Source of the DNA: Brevibacillus_D fluminis_A
GTDB taxonomy: Bacteria; Bacillota; Bacilli; Brevibacillales; Brevibacillaceae
Assembly (NCBI RefSeq): GCF_052072235.1
Contig: NZ_CM125436.1
Coordinates: 3,900,001 to 3,964,000, forward strand
DNA length: 64,000 nt
Direction of reading: 5' to 3'
Part shown: positions 1 through 7,442 of the stretch, piece by piece
How the letters are laid out: each line of letters starts with the position of its first letter
Numbering within the stretch: the first letter of the stretch is position 1
Notes under the pieces: model-generated
Databases searched by the model: none
What the model was told of the DNA's origin: nothing
Seen by the model: only the letters and a program-made list of their open reading frames with translations
Program-made: the position numbers and the translations under genes

Positions 1-1
1 C

Positions 2-412
2 GGCTCGGTCGGGGCGATCGCAGCCGGTCTGATCATGTCGCTGTTCGGCTGGTACGTCGCCGATCCGCTCATCAGCGTCATTGTCGCCTTGCTGATCCTG
101 AAAGGAGCCTGGAGCGTGATCGCTCACGCCCTGCACGTTTTGATGGAAGGGACACCCCTCACCGTTGACCAGGTTAAAGTGCGCCAAACATTGGAGCAGA
201 TCGACGGTGTTTTGAACGTGCACGACATGCACATTTGGACGATTACGTCCGGACTCGATTCCTTTAGCTGCCACCTGCTGATTACGGAAGACACCGATAG
301 CCAGGCCGTGCTGCAGACCGCGATTCATCAGTTGGAGGAGACGTTCAGCATTGCGCATTGTACGATTCAGGTGGAGAAGCCTGGGGTGCGGCATACAGGG
401 TGTAGGGTTTGA
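2..412 (+). CDS. Cation diffusion facilitator (CDF) family metal efflux protein, C-terminal part
   Basis: The reading frame is open from the left edge, so the N-terminal membrane part lies outside the window. What remains is the last transmembrane stretch (about residues 1-35 of the visible part, ending in a DPLIS motif typical of CDF helix 5/6) followed by the cytoplasmic ferredoxin-like domain with the HDMHIWTITSG signature near residue 75. CDF proteins exchange Zn2+/Co2+/Mn2+ for protons, and the C-terminal domain senses metal and dimerises. The metal cannot be assigned because the helix 2 and helix 5 binding sites are mostly missing. A long inverted repeat follows the stop codon. Confidence 0.85.
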   Translation, partial: GSVGAIAAGLIMSLFGWYVADPLISVIVALLILKGAWSVIAHALHVLMEGTPLTVDQVKVRQTLEQIDGVLNVHDMHIWTITSGLDSFSCHLLITEDTDSQAVLQTAIHQLEETFSIAHCTIQVEKPGVRHTGCRV

Positions 413-447
413 ACGAAAGGTTGCGGTTGGGCTGCTGTGGTTGGGCG

Positions 448-663
448 GGGTTTTTGAAAATAGTTACGCGAACGCTCTTACAATCCCTGCGCGGATGTCT
501 TCAAGGCCGGCTGCGCGCAAAAAACGAAAACTGCGCCCCACTGCCACACGCTGCGCGGCGGGTGTATCTCGATGATGATATGTGGCGCAAAGCGTTTTCG
601 TTTTTTGCGCGCAGCCTTTGTCGGGATTGTAAAGGCGTTCGCTCCACTATTTTCAAAAACCCT
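448..663. repeat. Long imperfect inverted repeat (~80-90 nt arms) in an otherwise empty 390-bp gap
   Basis: The arms at 448-540 and 584-663 are near-perfect inverse copies in three blocks: GGGTTTTTGAAAATAGT at the outer end, GCGAACGC then TTACAATCCC in the middle, and CTGCGCGCAAAAAACGAAAA at the inner end. The left arm carries about 16 extra bases between the middle and inner blocks. The ~43-nt centre holds a further GCCACA/TGTGGC pair. I see no gene between 413 and 803. The element could be a non-autonomous mobile element, a REP-type palindrome or a very large bidirectional terminator. Confidence 0.8.
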
Positions 664-803
664 TCGCTGCGGTGGGAAGCCCCCTTCACCTTTTGTTCGG
701 GAGGGAAAAATAAAAAAAGAAAAAACCCCTGCTTGTTTGACTGATTCCTTTCTCCTTGACAGGGATCAGTTCATGCCGGGGTTTCTTCCCTTTTTATGGC
801 GCT

Positions 804-1652
804 TTAGCGTACCTTTCGGAGCGAGGCGATTTTTCTTAGCTTTTCAACTGCGGTCATTTCCGCAGTTTTTGAACCAAGCATGGCGTGATAGGGTTCTTCG
901 CCGCGCCAGCCGTGGAAGTCGGAGCCGCCGGTGAGGATCAGGCCGTATTCTTCGCCGAGCTTGCGGTATCGCTCTTGTGCGGCTTCATCGTGGTCGGGGT
1001 GCCAGACTTCGATGCCGTCCAGACCGTAGACGATCAGCGATTCCACCAGTTCGTCGTCGCCGTAGAGGCCAGGATGCGCGAGCACTGCTGCTCCTCCTGC
1101 CTCGCGGATGAATTTGATCGCTTCCTCCGGCGTCATCCGCTTGGGCGTGGTGTAGGCTGCGCCGCCTTTGCCCAAATAGTTGTCGAAAGCTTCCGCGATG
1201 GACTCTACGACGCCCAAGCGGACCAGTTCTTCGGCGATATGCGGGCGGCCGATGTTTTTTTCGCTGTCCTGTTTTTGCGCATAAATCGCTTCCAGCGTGA
1301 TGTCGATGCCAAGTGCCCGCAAACGCTCGACGATCATTTTGTTCCGTTCGTGCCGCGCATCCCGCAGGCGGGCCAGCCGCTCATGCAATTCAGCCGACTC
1401 ATACGGGATGAAATAGCCCAGCACATGGATGTCCTGCCCACCGGCAACCGAGCTGATCTCGACGCCGGGGATCACCTCGATGCCTTCTTCCTTGCCTGCC
1501 TCCACCGCTTCCGCGATGCCAGCAGCCGTGTCGTGGTCCGTAATCGCTACGGCGGCAAGCCCCTGTTTTTTGGCAAGCCGCACATTTTCCGCCGGCGCAT
1601 TCGTGCCGTCGGAGGCGAGCGTATGGGTATGCAAATCTGCCCGTTGACTCAC
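804..1652 (-). CDS. PHP-domain metal-dependent phosphoesterase (TrpH/YciV-like)
   Basis: A 282-residue protein of the PHP superfamily. The N-terminal motif ADLHTHTLASDG, AITDHDT near residue 37, GVEIS near 62 and the late HP(D/G) and GGSDFHG motifs are the metal ligands of a trinuclear phosphoesterase site. Relatives hydrolyse 3',5'-nucleoside bisphosphates or short RNA 5' ends, but the substrate here is not proven. I chose the GTG start because AGGAGG sits seven bases upstream; the in-frame ATG two codons earlier is too close to it. Single gene, divergent from the YugN-like gene. Confidence 0.85.
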   Translation of the reverse strand: MSQRADLHTHTLASDGTNAPAENVRLAKKQGLAAVAITDHDTAAGIAEAVEAGKEEGIEVIPGVEISSVAGGQDIHVLGYFIPYESAELHERLARLRDARHERNKMIVERLRALGIDITLEAIYAQKQDSEKNIGRPHIAEELVRLGVVESIAEAFDNYLGKGGAAYTTPKRMTPEEAIKFIREAGGAAVLAHPGLYGDDELVESLIVYGLDGIEVWHPDHDEAAQERYRKLGEEYGLILTGGSDFHGWRGEEPYHAMLGSKTAEMTAVEKLRKIASLRKVR

Positions 1653-1757
1653 TTTCATTCCTCCTCTGTGATCTCCCGTAATTTATGCATTCGCATGTAT
1701 GAAAGGGCTGCGCTCCTCATATATATGGGGAAAAATGACGCCTCAAGGGGGATCTGC

Positions 1758-2105
1758 ATGATCTTGAAAAGCAAAACCTTACGCAGCGTCGCGCAGCCAT
1801 TGAGTTCCATCGACAAACTGTTGCGCCAACAAGGCTTCCGTCCAGCAGCTGGCGAGCACCCGCCTATGTATGATGTAGTCATTTACGATTCCGCGACGAA
1901 CTGCTCCTATTTTTTGCGAATCCCAACCAACATTTTGCATGATCATCCCCACTCTGGCGAGGTGATCGTCAAATTCGGCACGCCCTCGCTCGAATCAAAA
2001 GCGCTTTCAACGATCCCTGATGAAATCCGGCAAGCAGCCGAGCATAAGCTCGCAGAAGTCGCCGATTACTTGGCTTCAACCCAGCCTCGCGCTCGCGAAG
2101 CGTAG
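1758..2105 (+). CDS. YugN-like conserved hypothetical protein
   Basis: A 115-residue soluble protein. The start is the ATG preceded by AAGGGGG at 1744-1750. The central part (YFLRIPTN, then VKFGTPSL) resembles the YugN family of Bacillus, whose function is unknown; I hold that assignment only moderately. Its last 30 bases overlap tail-to-tail with the MBL-fold gene on the other strand, so the two mRNAs can pair at their 3' ends. Confidence 0.6.
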   Translation: MILKSKTLRSVAQPLSSIDKLLRQQGFRPAAGEHPPMYDVVIYDSATNCSYFLRIPTNILHDHPHSGEVIVKFGTPSLESKALSTIPDEIRQAAEHKLAEVADYLASTQPRAREA

Positions 2106-2990
2106 CTGATTCTCCACGAATCGGTAGGTGATCCGCTCTTCCTGCAATAGCCCGACCAGATAGCCCATGAACGCCGTCCGAAACAGCACATAGCCCGAAA
2201 GATTGTCCAGCTTGATTTCCAATTGATTGCAGATGTGCATCAAGCCTTCTTCCAAGGTGGCCTCCGTCGAAAATATCGCTTCGATTCGATCGAGCAGCTC
2301 CTGATGGCAGCGAATGTTCGCTTCCAAGACCGCATCCACAGCTGTTTCAAAGCTGCCATGTCCGGGCAGATACCCTTCGTAATTCGTTGCCTGCAGTTTG
2401 GCTAAGCTGTGCAGCGTTTCGCGGGCATCGACCAGAAATGGCAGCTTGTGTTTTTTCAGCGTTTCCTCGCCGAAGAAACTGTCGGCCGCATAGCAGATCC
2501 CTTCCGCTGCAATGCCAATCTGATTGTAGCTGTGACCTGGCAGGGCGAGCAGTTCCAATTCCAGCCCATCGATTATGATCGTCCCTTCTGACGGGAGAAT
2601 ATGGTCCACCCGCGAGCTTTCCGCAAGCAGGAACTTGTTTTTCAGCTCTTTTAACGGTGACGCGCCCATCCCGAGATAAATCGGCTCCAACAGCGGATTG
2701 CGGATCATCGCTTCCTCCAGCTCCGGAGCATAGACGACCGCCTCGGGGAACTGTCCGAGCAGATAGGCATTGCCGCCGAAATGATCCGCGTGCGCGTGCG
2801 TCTGCACGATCGCCACCAGCTTTTGCCCGATTTCGTCCAATCCTTTTTTCAGCTTTTTTGCATTTTGCGTATCAAGTCCGGAATCAATCAGGATCGCACC
2901 CGTTTGTCCCAGCAAAATGCCGATATTCACACTTCCGGCAAAATAACCGGTCCGTTCACCCACCATAATCGGCGCATATGCGGCAGCCAT
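2076..2990 (-). CDS. MBL-fold metallo-hydrolase
   Basis: A 304-residue metallo-beta-lactamase-fold hydrolase. THAHADHFGGN near residue 64 supplies the HxHxDH zinc ligands, and LPGHSYNQIGI near residue 151 and LPGHGSFE near 208 supply the later histidines. No signal peptide is visible, so it should act in the cytosol. Such proteins cleave thioesters, lactones or phosphodiesters, and the substrate cannot be read from sequence. GGAGGAGGG stands six bases before the ATG. Single gene, divergent from the CNNM-type gene at 3280. Confidence 0.85.
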   Translation of the reverse strand: MAAAYAPIMVGERTGYFAGSVNIGILLGQTGAILIDSGLDTQNAKKLKKGLDEIGQKLVAIVQTHAHADHFGGNAYLLGQFPEAVVYAPELEEAMIRNPLLEPIYLGMGASPLKELKNKFLLAESSRVDHILPSEGTIIIDGLELELLALPGHSYNQIGIAAEGICYAADSFFGEETLKKHKLPFLVDARETLHSLAKLQATNYEGYLPGHGSFETAVDAVLEANIRCHQELLDRIEAIFSTEATLEEGLMHICNQLEIKLDNLSGYVLFRTAFMGYLVGLLQEERITYRFVENQLRFASARLG

Positions 2991-3160
2991 GTGAATCCCT
3001 CCTCCCTTATTGCTCTACAATACCAAGAAGCATCCCTTCCATCAAATTCCTGACTGTAAAAAAATCAGCGTTTTTTTGCCGGAATGGTATCAAAGCAGCG
3101 ATAACATTCGCAGATGTCATATTTTGGAGCGTAATCTCGATTCTTACGATTTCCACTCTT

Positions 3161-3190
3161 TTGACGACGTGCAGCTCCTATTGGTATACT
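3161..3190 (+). promoter_or_regulatory. SigmaA-type promoter of the first CNNM/HlyC gene
   Basis: TTGACG (3161-3166) and TATACT (3185-3190) are separated by 18 bases, about 90 bases before the TTG start at 3280. I see no riboswitch-like structure in the short leader. Confidence 0.65.
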
Positions 3191-3279
3191 TAGTAAAATG
3201 CTGTGTAACAGCGAGAATCTGATATCACGTATGGAGGTGAATTCTCCTTCCTTCCAAATCAGGGGGCAAGGAGAGCTAC

Positions 3280-4638
3280 TTGGACAGTATTCCGATAGGG
3301 GAGAGTCTTTTCAATCTGCTGCTGATTCTCTTTTTGGTCTTTGTGAACGGCTTCTTTGTAGCAGCAGAATTTGCGCTAGTAAAGGTGCGCCAAACTCGTA
3401 TTACCCAGCTTGTCAGCGAAGGAAACGTGCGGGCACGCTACGCCAAAGAGGTGACGCAAAAGCTGGACGCTTACCTCTCCGCATCGCAGCTTGGCATCAC
3501 GCTCGCATCGCTTGGCCTCGGTTGGGTGGGTGAACCTGCGATCGCCAAAGTGGTGGAGCCGCTTCTCCATCAATTCCATTTGCCGGCGTATCTCATTTCC
3601 GCCTTGTCGTTTGCCATCGGCTTCGGGTTCATTACGTTTTTGCACATCGTTTTGGGTGAATTGGCCCCCAAATCATTAGCGATTCAAAAGGCGGAATCCA
3701 CCTCATTGTGGACTGCAGCACCGCTCATCCTGTTTTATAAAATCAGTTATCCGGCGATCATGCTCTTAAACGGTTCAGCCAACTTCTTTCTGCGCCGTTT
3801 GGGGTTGGAACCGGCCACTGACCAGGAGTCGGCACATACGGAAGAAGAAATTCGCTTGCTTGTGAACGAAAGCCACAAAAGCGGCCACATTGACCAGGAC
3901 GAGATGGATCTGGTCGACAATGTGTTTGAGTTTTCCGAGCGTCTGGCACGAGAAATCATGATTCCTCGTATCGACATGTTTTGCCTGTATGACGACAACA
4001 CCTTTGAAGAAAACCTGGAGATCATTCGCAGTTCGCGCCACTCCCGCTTCCCTGTCGCGCATGAGGATAAAGACCGTCTGATCGGCTTCGTCCATGCATC
4101 CGACTTTTATCTCAAAGCGTTGACGGATGGCGACGTGAACCTGAATGAATTCCTCCGTCCGCTCTTGACCGTACCGGAATCCATGGAAATCAGCCATGTG
4201 CTGCGCCTGATGCAAAAACGCCGTTCGCAAATCGCGATCGTCATCGACGAGTATGGCGGCACCGCCGGTTTGCTCACGATGGAAGACATTCTGGAGGAGA
4301 TTGTCGGCGACATTCAGGATGAGTTCGACGAGAACGAGCGCCCGGAAGTGGAAAAATCAAATGATGATGAACTCTCTGTTTCAGGAAAAACCCTGTTATC
4401 CGAGTTGAACGATTATATATCCGTTGACATTCACTCTGATGAAGTGGATACGATCGCCGGGTGGCTGTACAGTCATTTGAACGAGGACATCGCCGTCGGC
4501 AAATCGGTGCATTACCGCAACTACGTCTTCACGATCACCGAGCTTGACAGCCACCGGATCACCCGCGTCGGCATCACGCAGGTGCCGGAAGAAGGAGACG
4601 CGGAAACGGAAGACAGCTTGCTCAAGCAAGCGCAATAA
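3280..4638 (+). CDS. CNNM/CorC (HlyC) family membrane protein, copy 1
   Basis: 452 residues with the usual order of this family: a DUF21 membrane domain (hydrophobic segments near residues 8-30, 90-115 and 125-150), two CBS domains (about 205-325) and a C-terminal CorC_HlyC domain (about 345-430). Relatives such as Bacillus YhdP/YrkA export or regulate Mg2+/Co2+; the old name haemolysin is misleading. TTG start with CAAGGAGAG upstream. A paralogue with the same architecture lies at 23946-25265 on the other strand. Monocistronic, ended by a strong hairpin. Confidence 0.85.
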   Translation: MDSIPIGESLFNLLLILFLVFVNGFFVAAEFALVKVRQTRITQLVSEGNVRARYAKEVTQKLDAYLSASQLGITLASLGLGWVGEPAIAKVVEPLLHQFHLPAYLISALSFAIGFGFITFLHIVLGELAPKSLAIQKAESTSLWTAAPLILFYKISYPAIMLLNGSANFFLRRLGLEPATDQESAHTEEEIRLLVNESHKSGHIDQDEMDLVDNVFEFSERLAREIMIPRIDMFCLYDDNTFEENLEIIRSSRHSRFPVAHEDKDRLIGFVHASDFYLKALTDGDVNLNEFLRPLLTVPESMEISHVLRLMQKRRSQIAIVIDEYGGTAGLLTMEDILEEIVGDIQDEFDENERPEVEKSNDDELSVSGKTLLSELNDYISVDIHSDEVDTIAGWLYSHLNEDIAVGKSVHYRNYVFTITELDSHRITRVGITQVPEEGDAETEDSLLKQAQ

Positions 4639-4658
4639 TGAATCGTACCATCCTGATC

Positions 4659-4694
4659 CGGCTGTTGATGCCTCTACCATCAACAGCCGTTTTT
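4659..4694 (+). terminator. Intrinsic terminator after CNNM copy 1
   Basis: CGGCTGTTGATG pairs with CATCAACAGCCG around a seven-base loop and is followed by five T. Confidence 0.9.
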
Positions 4695-4799
4695 GTCTGT
4701 ACCGGCGAATCGGTGCGCGCTAAATCCACGTCAACCCCTTACATTCGGCCATCCATCTGCTAGGATAGATAAGTATGCCATGATTGAGGTGACGACGAG

Positions 4800-6998
4800 T
4801 TGAAAACAGCTCTCCTACATACGAAACCAATTCAGCTGACCGCTGACAACTATGACCAGATTGCCTACTGGCGCCACATGGACAGGCAAGGCAAGCTGCT
4901 TTGCCCCCATTGCAGCCAGCCGGTGACGATTGTTGCGGGTATCAGCACCGAGCCGCACTTTGTTCATCGAAAAGAAGGCGCGGCCTGCGAGGCGGATGAG
5001 ACGATTGCGCTGGCGCTCGCGGAAGTGGCGGCTGCCCAAGTCGCAAACCACGACTTTCGCAAGCGGCTCGTTCCCCGCAAAACGATCCAGCAGCTGGCGC
5101 ACAAGAGCGAGGAGCCACTTCACCCCGAGCAAGTGCGTGCGGTCCATACGACAGAAGGCCCCTTGCTGATCCTGGCCGGGGCTGGCAGCGGCAAAACACG
5201 CGTCATGACTGCCCGCGCCGCCCACCTGATCCAGGAAAAAGGCGTGGATTCCCGCAGCCTGATGATGGTGACCTTTACGACAAAGGCGGCCGAGGAAATG
5301 AAGCACCGGCTGCGCGGCCAGCTCTCCCCCGCACAGGTAAACGGATTGATCACCGGGACGTTCCACAGCATTTTCTTTAAAATTTTGCTGCATGAACGTC
5401 CGGGTGAATGGGACCCGCAGCGCCTCTTGAAACAAGACTGGCAGAAGCTCAAGCTGCTGCGGGAAAGCGGCCTGCTTGCGCAAATGGACCCGCCGCTTGC
5501 AAGCGAGGCCGAGCTGTCCCAGGCGCTCTCGATCATCAGCCGCTGGAAAAACGAATACTTGCTGCCCGAGCATCTGTCCATTCGCCCGCTCGATACGACG
5601 GAGGAGCAAGCCGCTCTCGCCCTGTATCCGCTGTATGAGGAAGCCAAGCAGCGCGGGCGGTGGTTCGACTTTGACGATATGCTGATCGGCTGCTACCAGC
5701 TGCTGCGGACGGATGAAACCGTGCGCAACCGATACCAAAGCCGCATCCGCTACCTGATGATCGATGAGTTTCAGGACATCAACCGGGTGCAGTACGAGAC
5801 CGTCAAGCTGCTCGCCGCGCCGGAAAACAACCTGTGTGTCATCGGCGACGACGACCAGTCCATTTACGCGTTCCGTGGCAGCAACCCGCGGTACATTCTC
5901 GGTTTTTCCAACGATTTCCCTACGGCGCAAACGATTACGCTGGAAGTCAACTATCGCTCCCGCCCTTCCATCGTCGGACTCGGCTACTCGCTGATCGGCA
6001 ACAATCAGGCCCGACATGCAAAAAAACTCAAGTCGTTCCACGGCGAGGACGGCGAAAACTATTTGTTTTATCCTGACGATGAGGAGGAGCAAGCCTCCCG
6101 CATCGTCGATGAGATCACCCATCAGCTGGCTCACGGTGCGCGTGCAGACCAGATGGCCATCCTGTTCCGCACGCATGAGTCGGCCCGCCCGGTGGTCGAA
6201 CGCCTGTGGGAAGCCAAAATCCCTTTTGCCTTCACCGGTGAAGAAGAACCGTTTTACCGTAAGCAGGCGGTCCGCTGGGGACTCGGCTATTTGCGTCTCG
6301 CCAAAAATCCGGATGATGCCGACGCCTTGCGCGACGTTTTGCCTACGCTCTACATCGCACAAAGCCAGTGGAATGCGATTCGCAGCCAGGCGATTCTCGA
6401 CGATGTCCCGCTCGCCCACGCCTTGCCGCGCTTGCCTGGGTTGAAATCGTTTCAAAAAACGCAGTTGAAAGCCTTTTTGGCGATTTTGGACGAGGTGCCG
6501 AAGCTGACACCGGCCCAAGCGCTGGAATTCATCTATGAGGACGGCAAGCTCCGCGACTACGTGAAGAAAAAAAACAAAGAGCGCCCTGAGCAGGAAGGCC
6601 AGGCAGCCACCGACGACCTGCAGCAACTGTACGGCGCGGCCAAACGGCATGAAACGATCGACGGCTTCCTGCATTTCGTCACCCAGCAGCTCAATCGTGA
6701 CCGCAGCGGCGCGCGGCCAAACGCTGAGCCGTCCGTGCAGGTGATGAGCATCCATCGTGCCAAAGGGCTCGAATTCGACACGGTATTTCTGCTCGATTTG
6801 GTCGAAGGGTCCCTGCCCCACGAATACGCGCTGGACGAGCTGCGGCGCGGCAAGCGCGATGCGATCGAGGAAGAGCGTCGGCTCATGTATGTGGCCATCA
6901 CGCGCGCCAGGCACCAGCTGTTCGTCGGCATTCCCCAGGAGCGTTTTGGGCGAAAGACGCGGGTGTCCCGCTTCATCAAGGAAATGGCTGGTTTCTAA
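4800..6998 (+). CDS. UvrD/PcrA-type superfamily 1 helicase with Cys/His N-terminal extension (YjcD-like)
   Basis: A 732-residue SF1A DNA helicase. Walker A AGAGSGKT lies at residues 126-133, motif II DEFQD near 322, GDDDQSIYAFRG near 350 and motif VI VAITRARHQLF near 697; motifs Ia and IV are also present. The first 110 residues are not part of the helicase core: they carry CPHC (35-38), HFVH (53-56) and C63, a plausible zinc site resembling the N-terminal region of CoiA-type competence proteins and of Bacillus YjcD. A repair or recombination role is inferred. TTG start with GAGGTGA upstream. The gene stands alone. Confidence 0.85.
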   Translation: MKTALLHTKPIQLTADNYDQIAYWRHMDRQGKLLCPHCSQPVTIVAGISTEPHFVHRKEGAACEADETIALALAEVAAAQVANHDFRKRLVPRKTIQQLAHKSEEPLHPEQVRAVHTTEGPLLILAGAGSGKTRVMTARAAHLIQEKGVDSRSLMMVTFTTKAAEEMKHRLRGQLSPAQVNGLITGTFHSIFFKILLHERPGEWDPQRLLKQDWQKLKLLRESGLLAQMDPPLASEAELSQALSIISRWKNEYLLPEHLSIRPLDTTEEQAALALYPLYEEAKQRGRWFDFDDMLIGCYQLLRTDETVRNRYQSRIRYLMIDEFQDINRVQYETVKLLAAPENNLCVIGDDDQSIYAFRGSNPRYILGFSNDFPTAQTITLEVNYRSRPSIVGLGYSLIGNNQARHAKKLKSFHGEDGENYLFYPDDEEEQASRIVDEITHQLAHGARADQMAILFRTHESARPVVERLWEAKIPFAFTGEEEPFYRKQAVRWGLGYLRLAKNPDDADALRDVLPTLYIAQSQWNAIRSQAILDDVPLAHALPRLPGLKSFQKTQLKAFLAILDEVPKLTPAQALEFIYEDGKLRDYVKKKNKERPEQEGQAATDDLQQLYGAAKRHETIDGFLHFVTQQLNRDRSGARPNAEPSVQVMSIHRAKGLEFDTVFLLDLVEGSLPHEYALDELRRGKRDAIEEERRLMYVAITRARHQLFVGIPQERFGRKTRVSRFIKEMAGF

Positions 6999-7002
6999 TC
7001 GC

Positions 7003-7031
7003 TTGCAACATTTCCGTTTGTCGTGTATACT
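7003..7031 (+). promoter_or_regulatory. SigmaA promoter of the ABC-F leader
   Basis: TTGCAA (7003-7008) and TATACT (7026-7031) with a 17-base spacer, directly after the helicase gene. Transcription would start near 7038 and run through the leader peptide and four hairpins before reaching the ABC-F gene. Confidence 0.8.
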
Positions 7032-7077
7032 GCATATAGTTTCCAAATCTTTGATGATAATCAGGAGGTACAGACCC

Positions 7078-7146
7078 TTGAAAGGTGTTCTCGTTCGCAA
7101 AGGACCACAACTTCATAGCGAAAACACGTACCGGGTTCGTTCCTGA
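7078..7146 (+). CDS. 22-residue leader peptide upstream of the ABC-F gene
   Basis: AGGAGGT at 7063-7069 is a near-perfect ribosome binding site placed eight bases before a TTG codon. The frame then encodes MKGVLVRKGP and twelve further residues ending in VRS before a TGA. It lies between a good promoter and a row of terminators, the arrangement of ribosome-stalling leaders that control antibiotic-resistance ABC-F genes such as vmlR and lmo0919. Stalling here by a ribosome-targeting drug would let RNA polymerase read through the terminators; that mechanism is inferred from the layout. Confidence 0.7.
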   Translation: MKGVLVRKGPQLHSENTYRVRS

Positions 7147-7200
7147 CCATCGTTGGCAGCGGCATCTTTTGCCGTTTGTTTTCATCCAGTTATCCATCCA

Positions 7201-7235
7201 ACAGGCACCGGTACGTCCGGCGTCTGTTTTTTGTT
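7201..7235 (+). terminator. Leader hairpin T1 with T-tract
   Basis: ACAGGCACCGG pairs (with one G-U pair and one mismatch) with CCGGCGTCTGT and is followed by six T. It is the first of four terminators between leader peptide and ABC-F gene. Confidence 0.7.
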
Positions 7236-7245
7236 AATGGCATGC

Positions 7246-7275
7246 AGGCGTCGGGTTTTCCGGCGCCTTTTCTTT
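7246..7275 (+). terminator. Leader hairpin T2 with T-rich tail
   Basis: AGGCGTCGG pairs with CCGGCGCCT around a short T-rich loop and is followed by TTTCTTTT. Confidence 0.65.
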
Positions 7276-7284
7276 TGGTTTGCC

Positions 7285-7318
7285 CAAAAAGGCGTCGGCT
7301 TCGCGGCGTCTTTTTTTC
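7285..7318 (+). terminator. Leader hairpin T3 with T-tract
   Basis: GGCGTCG-GCTTCG-CGGCGTC is preceded by five A and followed by seven T. The short stem uses two G-U pairs. Confidence 0.65.
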
Positions 7319-7372
7319 GTGTGCCAAAAAACGATCCAACCGGCCTTTTTGCGCGCTAAACACGTAATCCAC

Positions 7373-7401
7373 GAGACGTCTGCCACAGACGTCTTTTTTT
7401 C
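7373..7401 (+). terminator. Leader hairpin T4, strong intrinsic terminator just before ABC-F
   Basis: AGACGTCTG-CCA-CAGACGTCT is a perfect nine-pair hairpin followed by seven T, only about 40 bases before the ABC-F start codon. A terminator directly in front of a gene strongly suggests conditional read-through. Confidence 0.9.
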
Positions 7402-7442
7402 AATTCATCGTCAAAAAACCATGTACCCAAGGGGGAATGTGT

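Noticed and set aside
413..803. Several short frames in the first gap
   Set aside because: They run through the inverted repeat on both strands, lack ribosome binding sites and encode Arg/Ser-rich chance peptides.
4815..7100. A 761-codon open frame on the minus strand across the helicase gene
   Set aside because: It is the mirror of a GC-rich real gene: it has no ribosome binding site, its product has no motif, and the plus-strand product has all SF1 helicase motifs.
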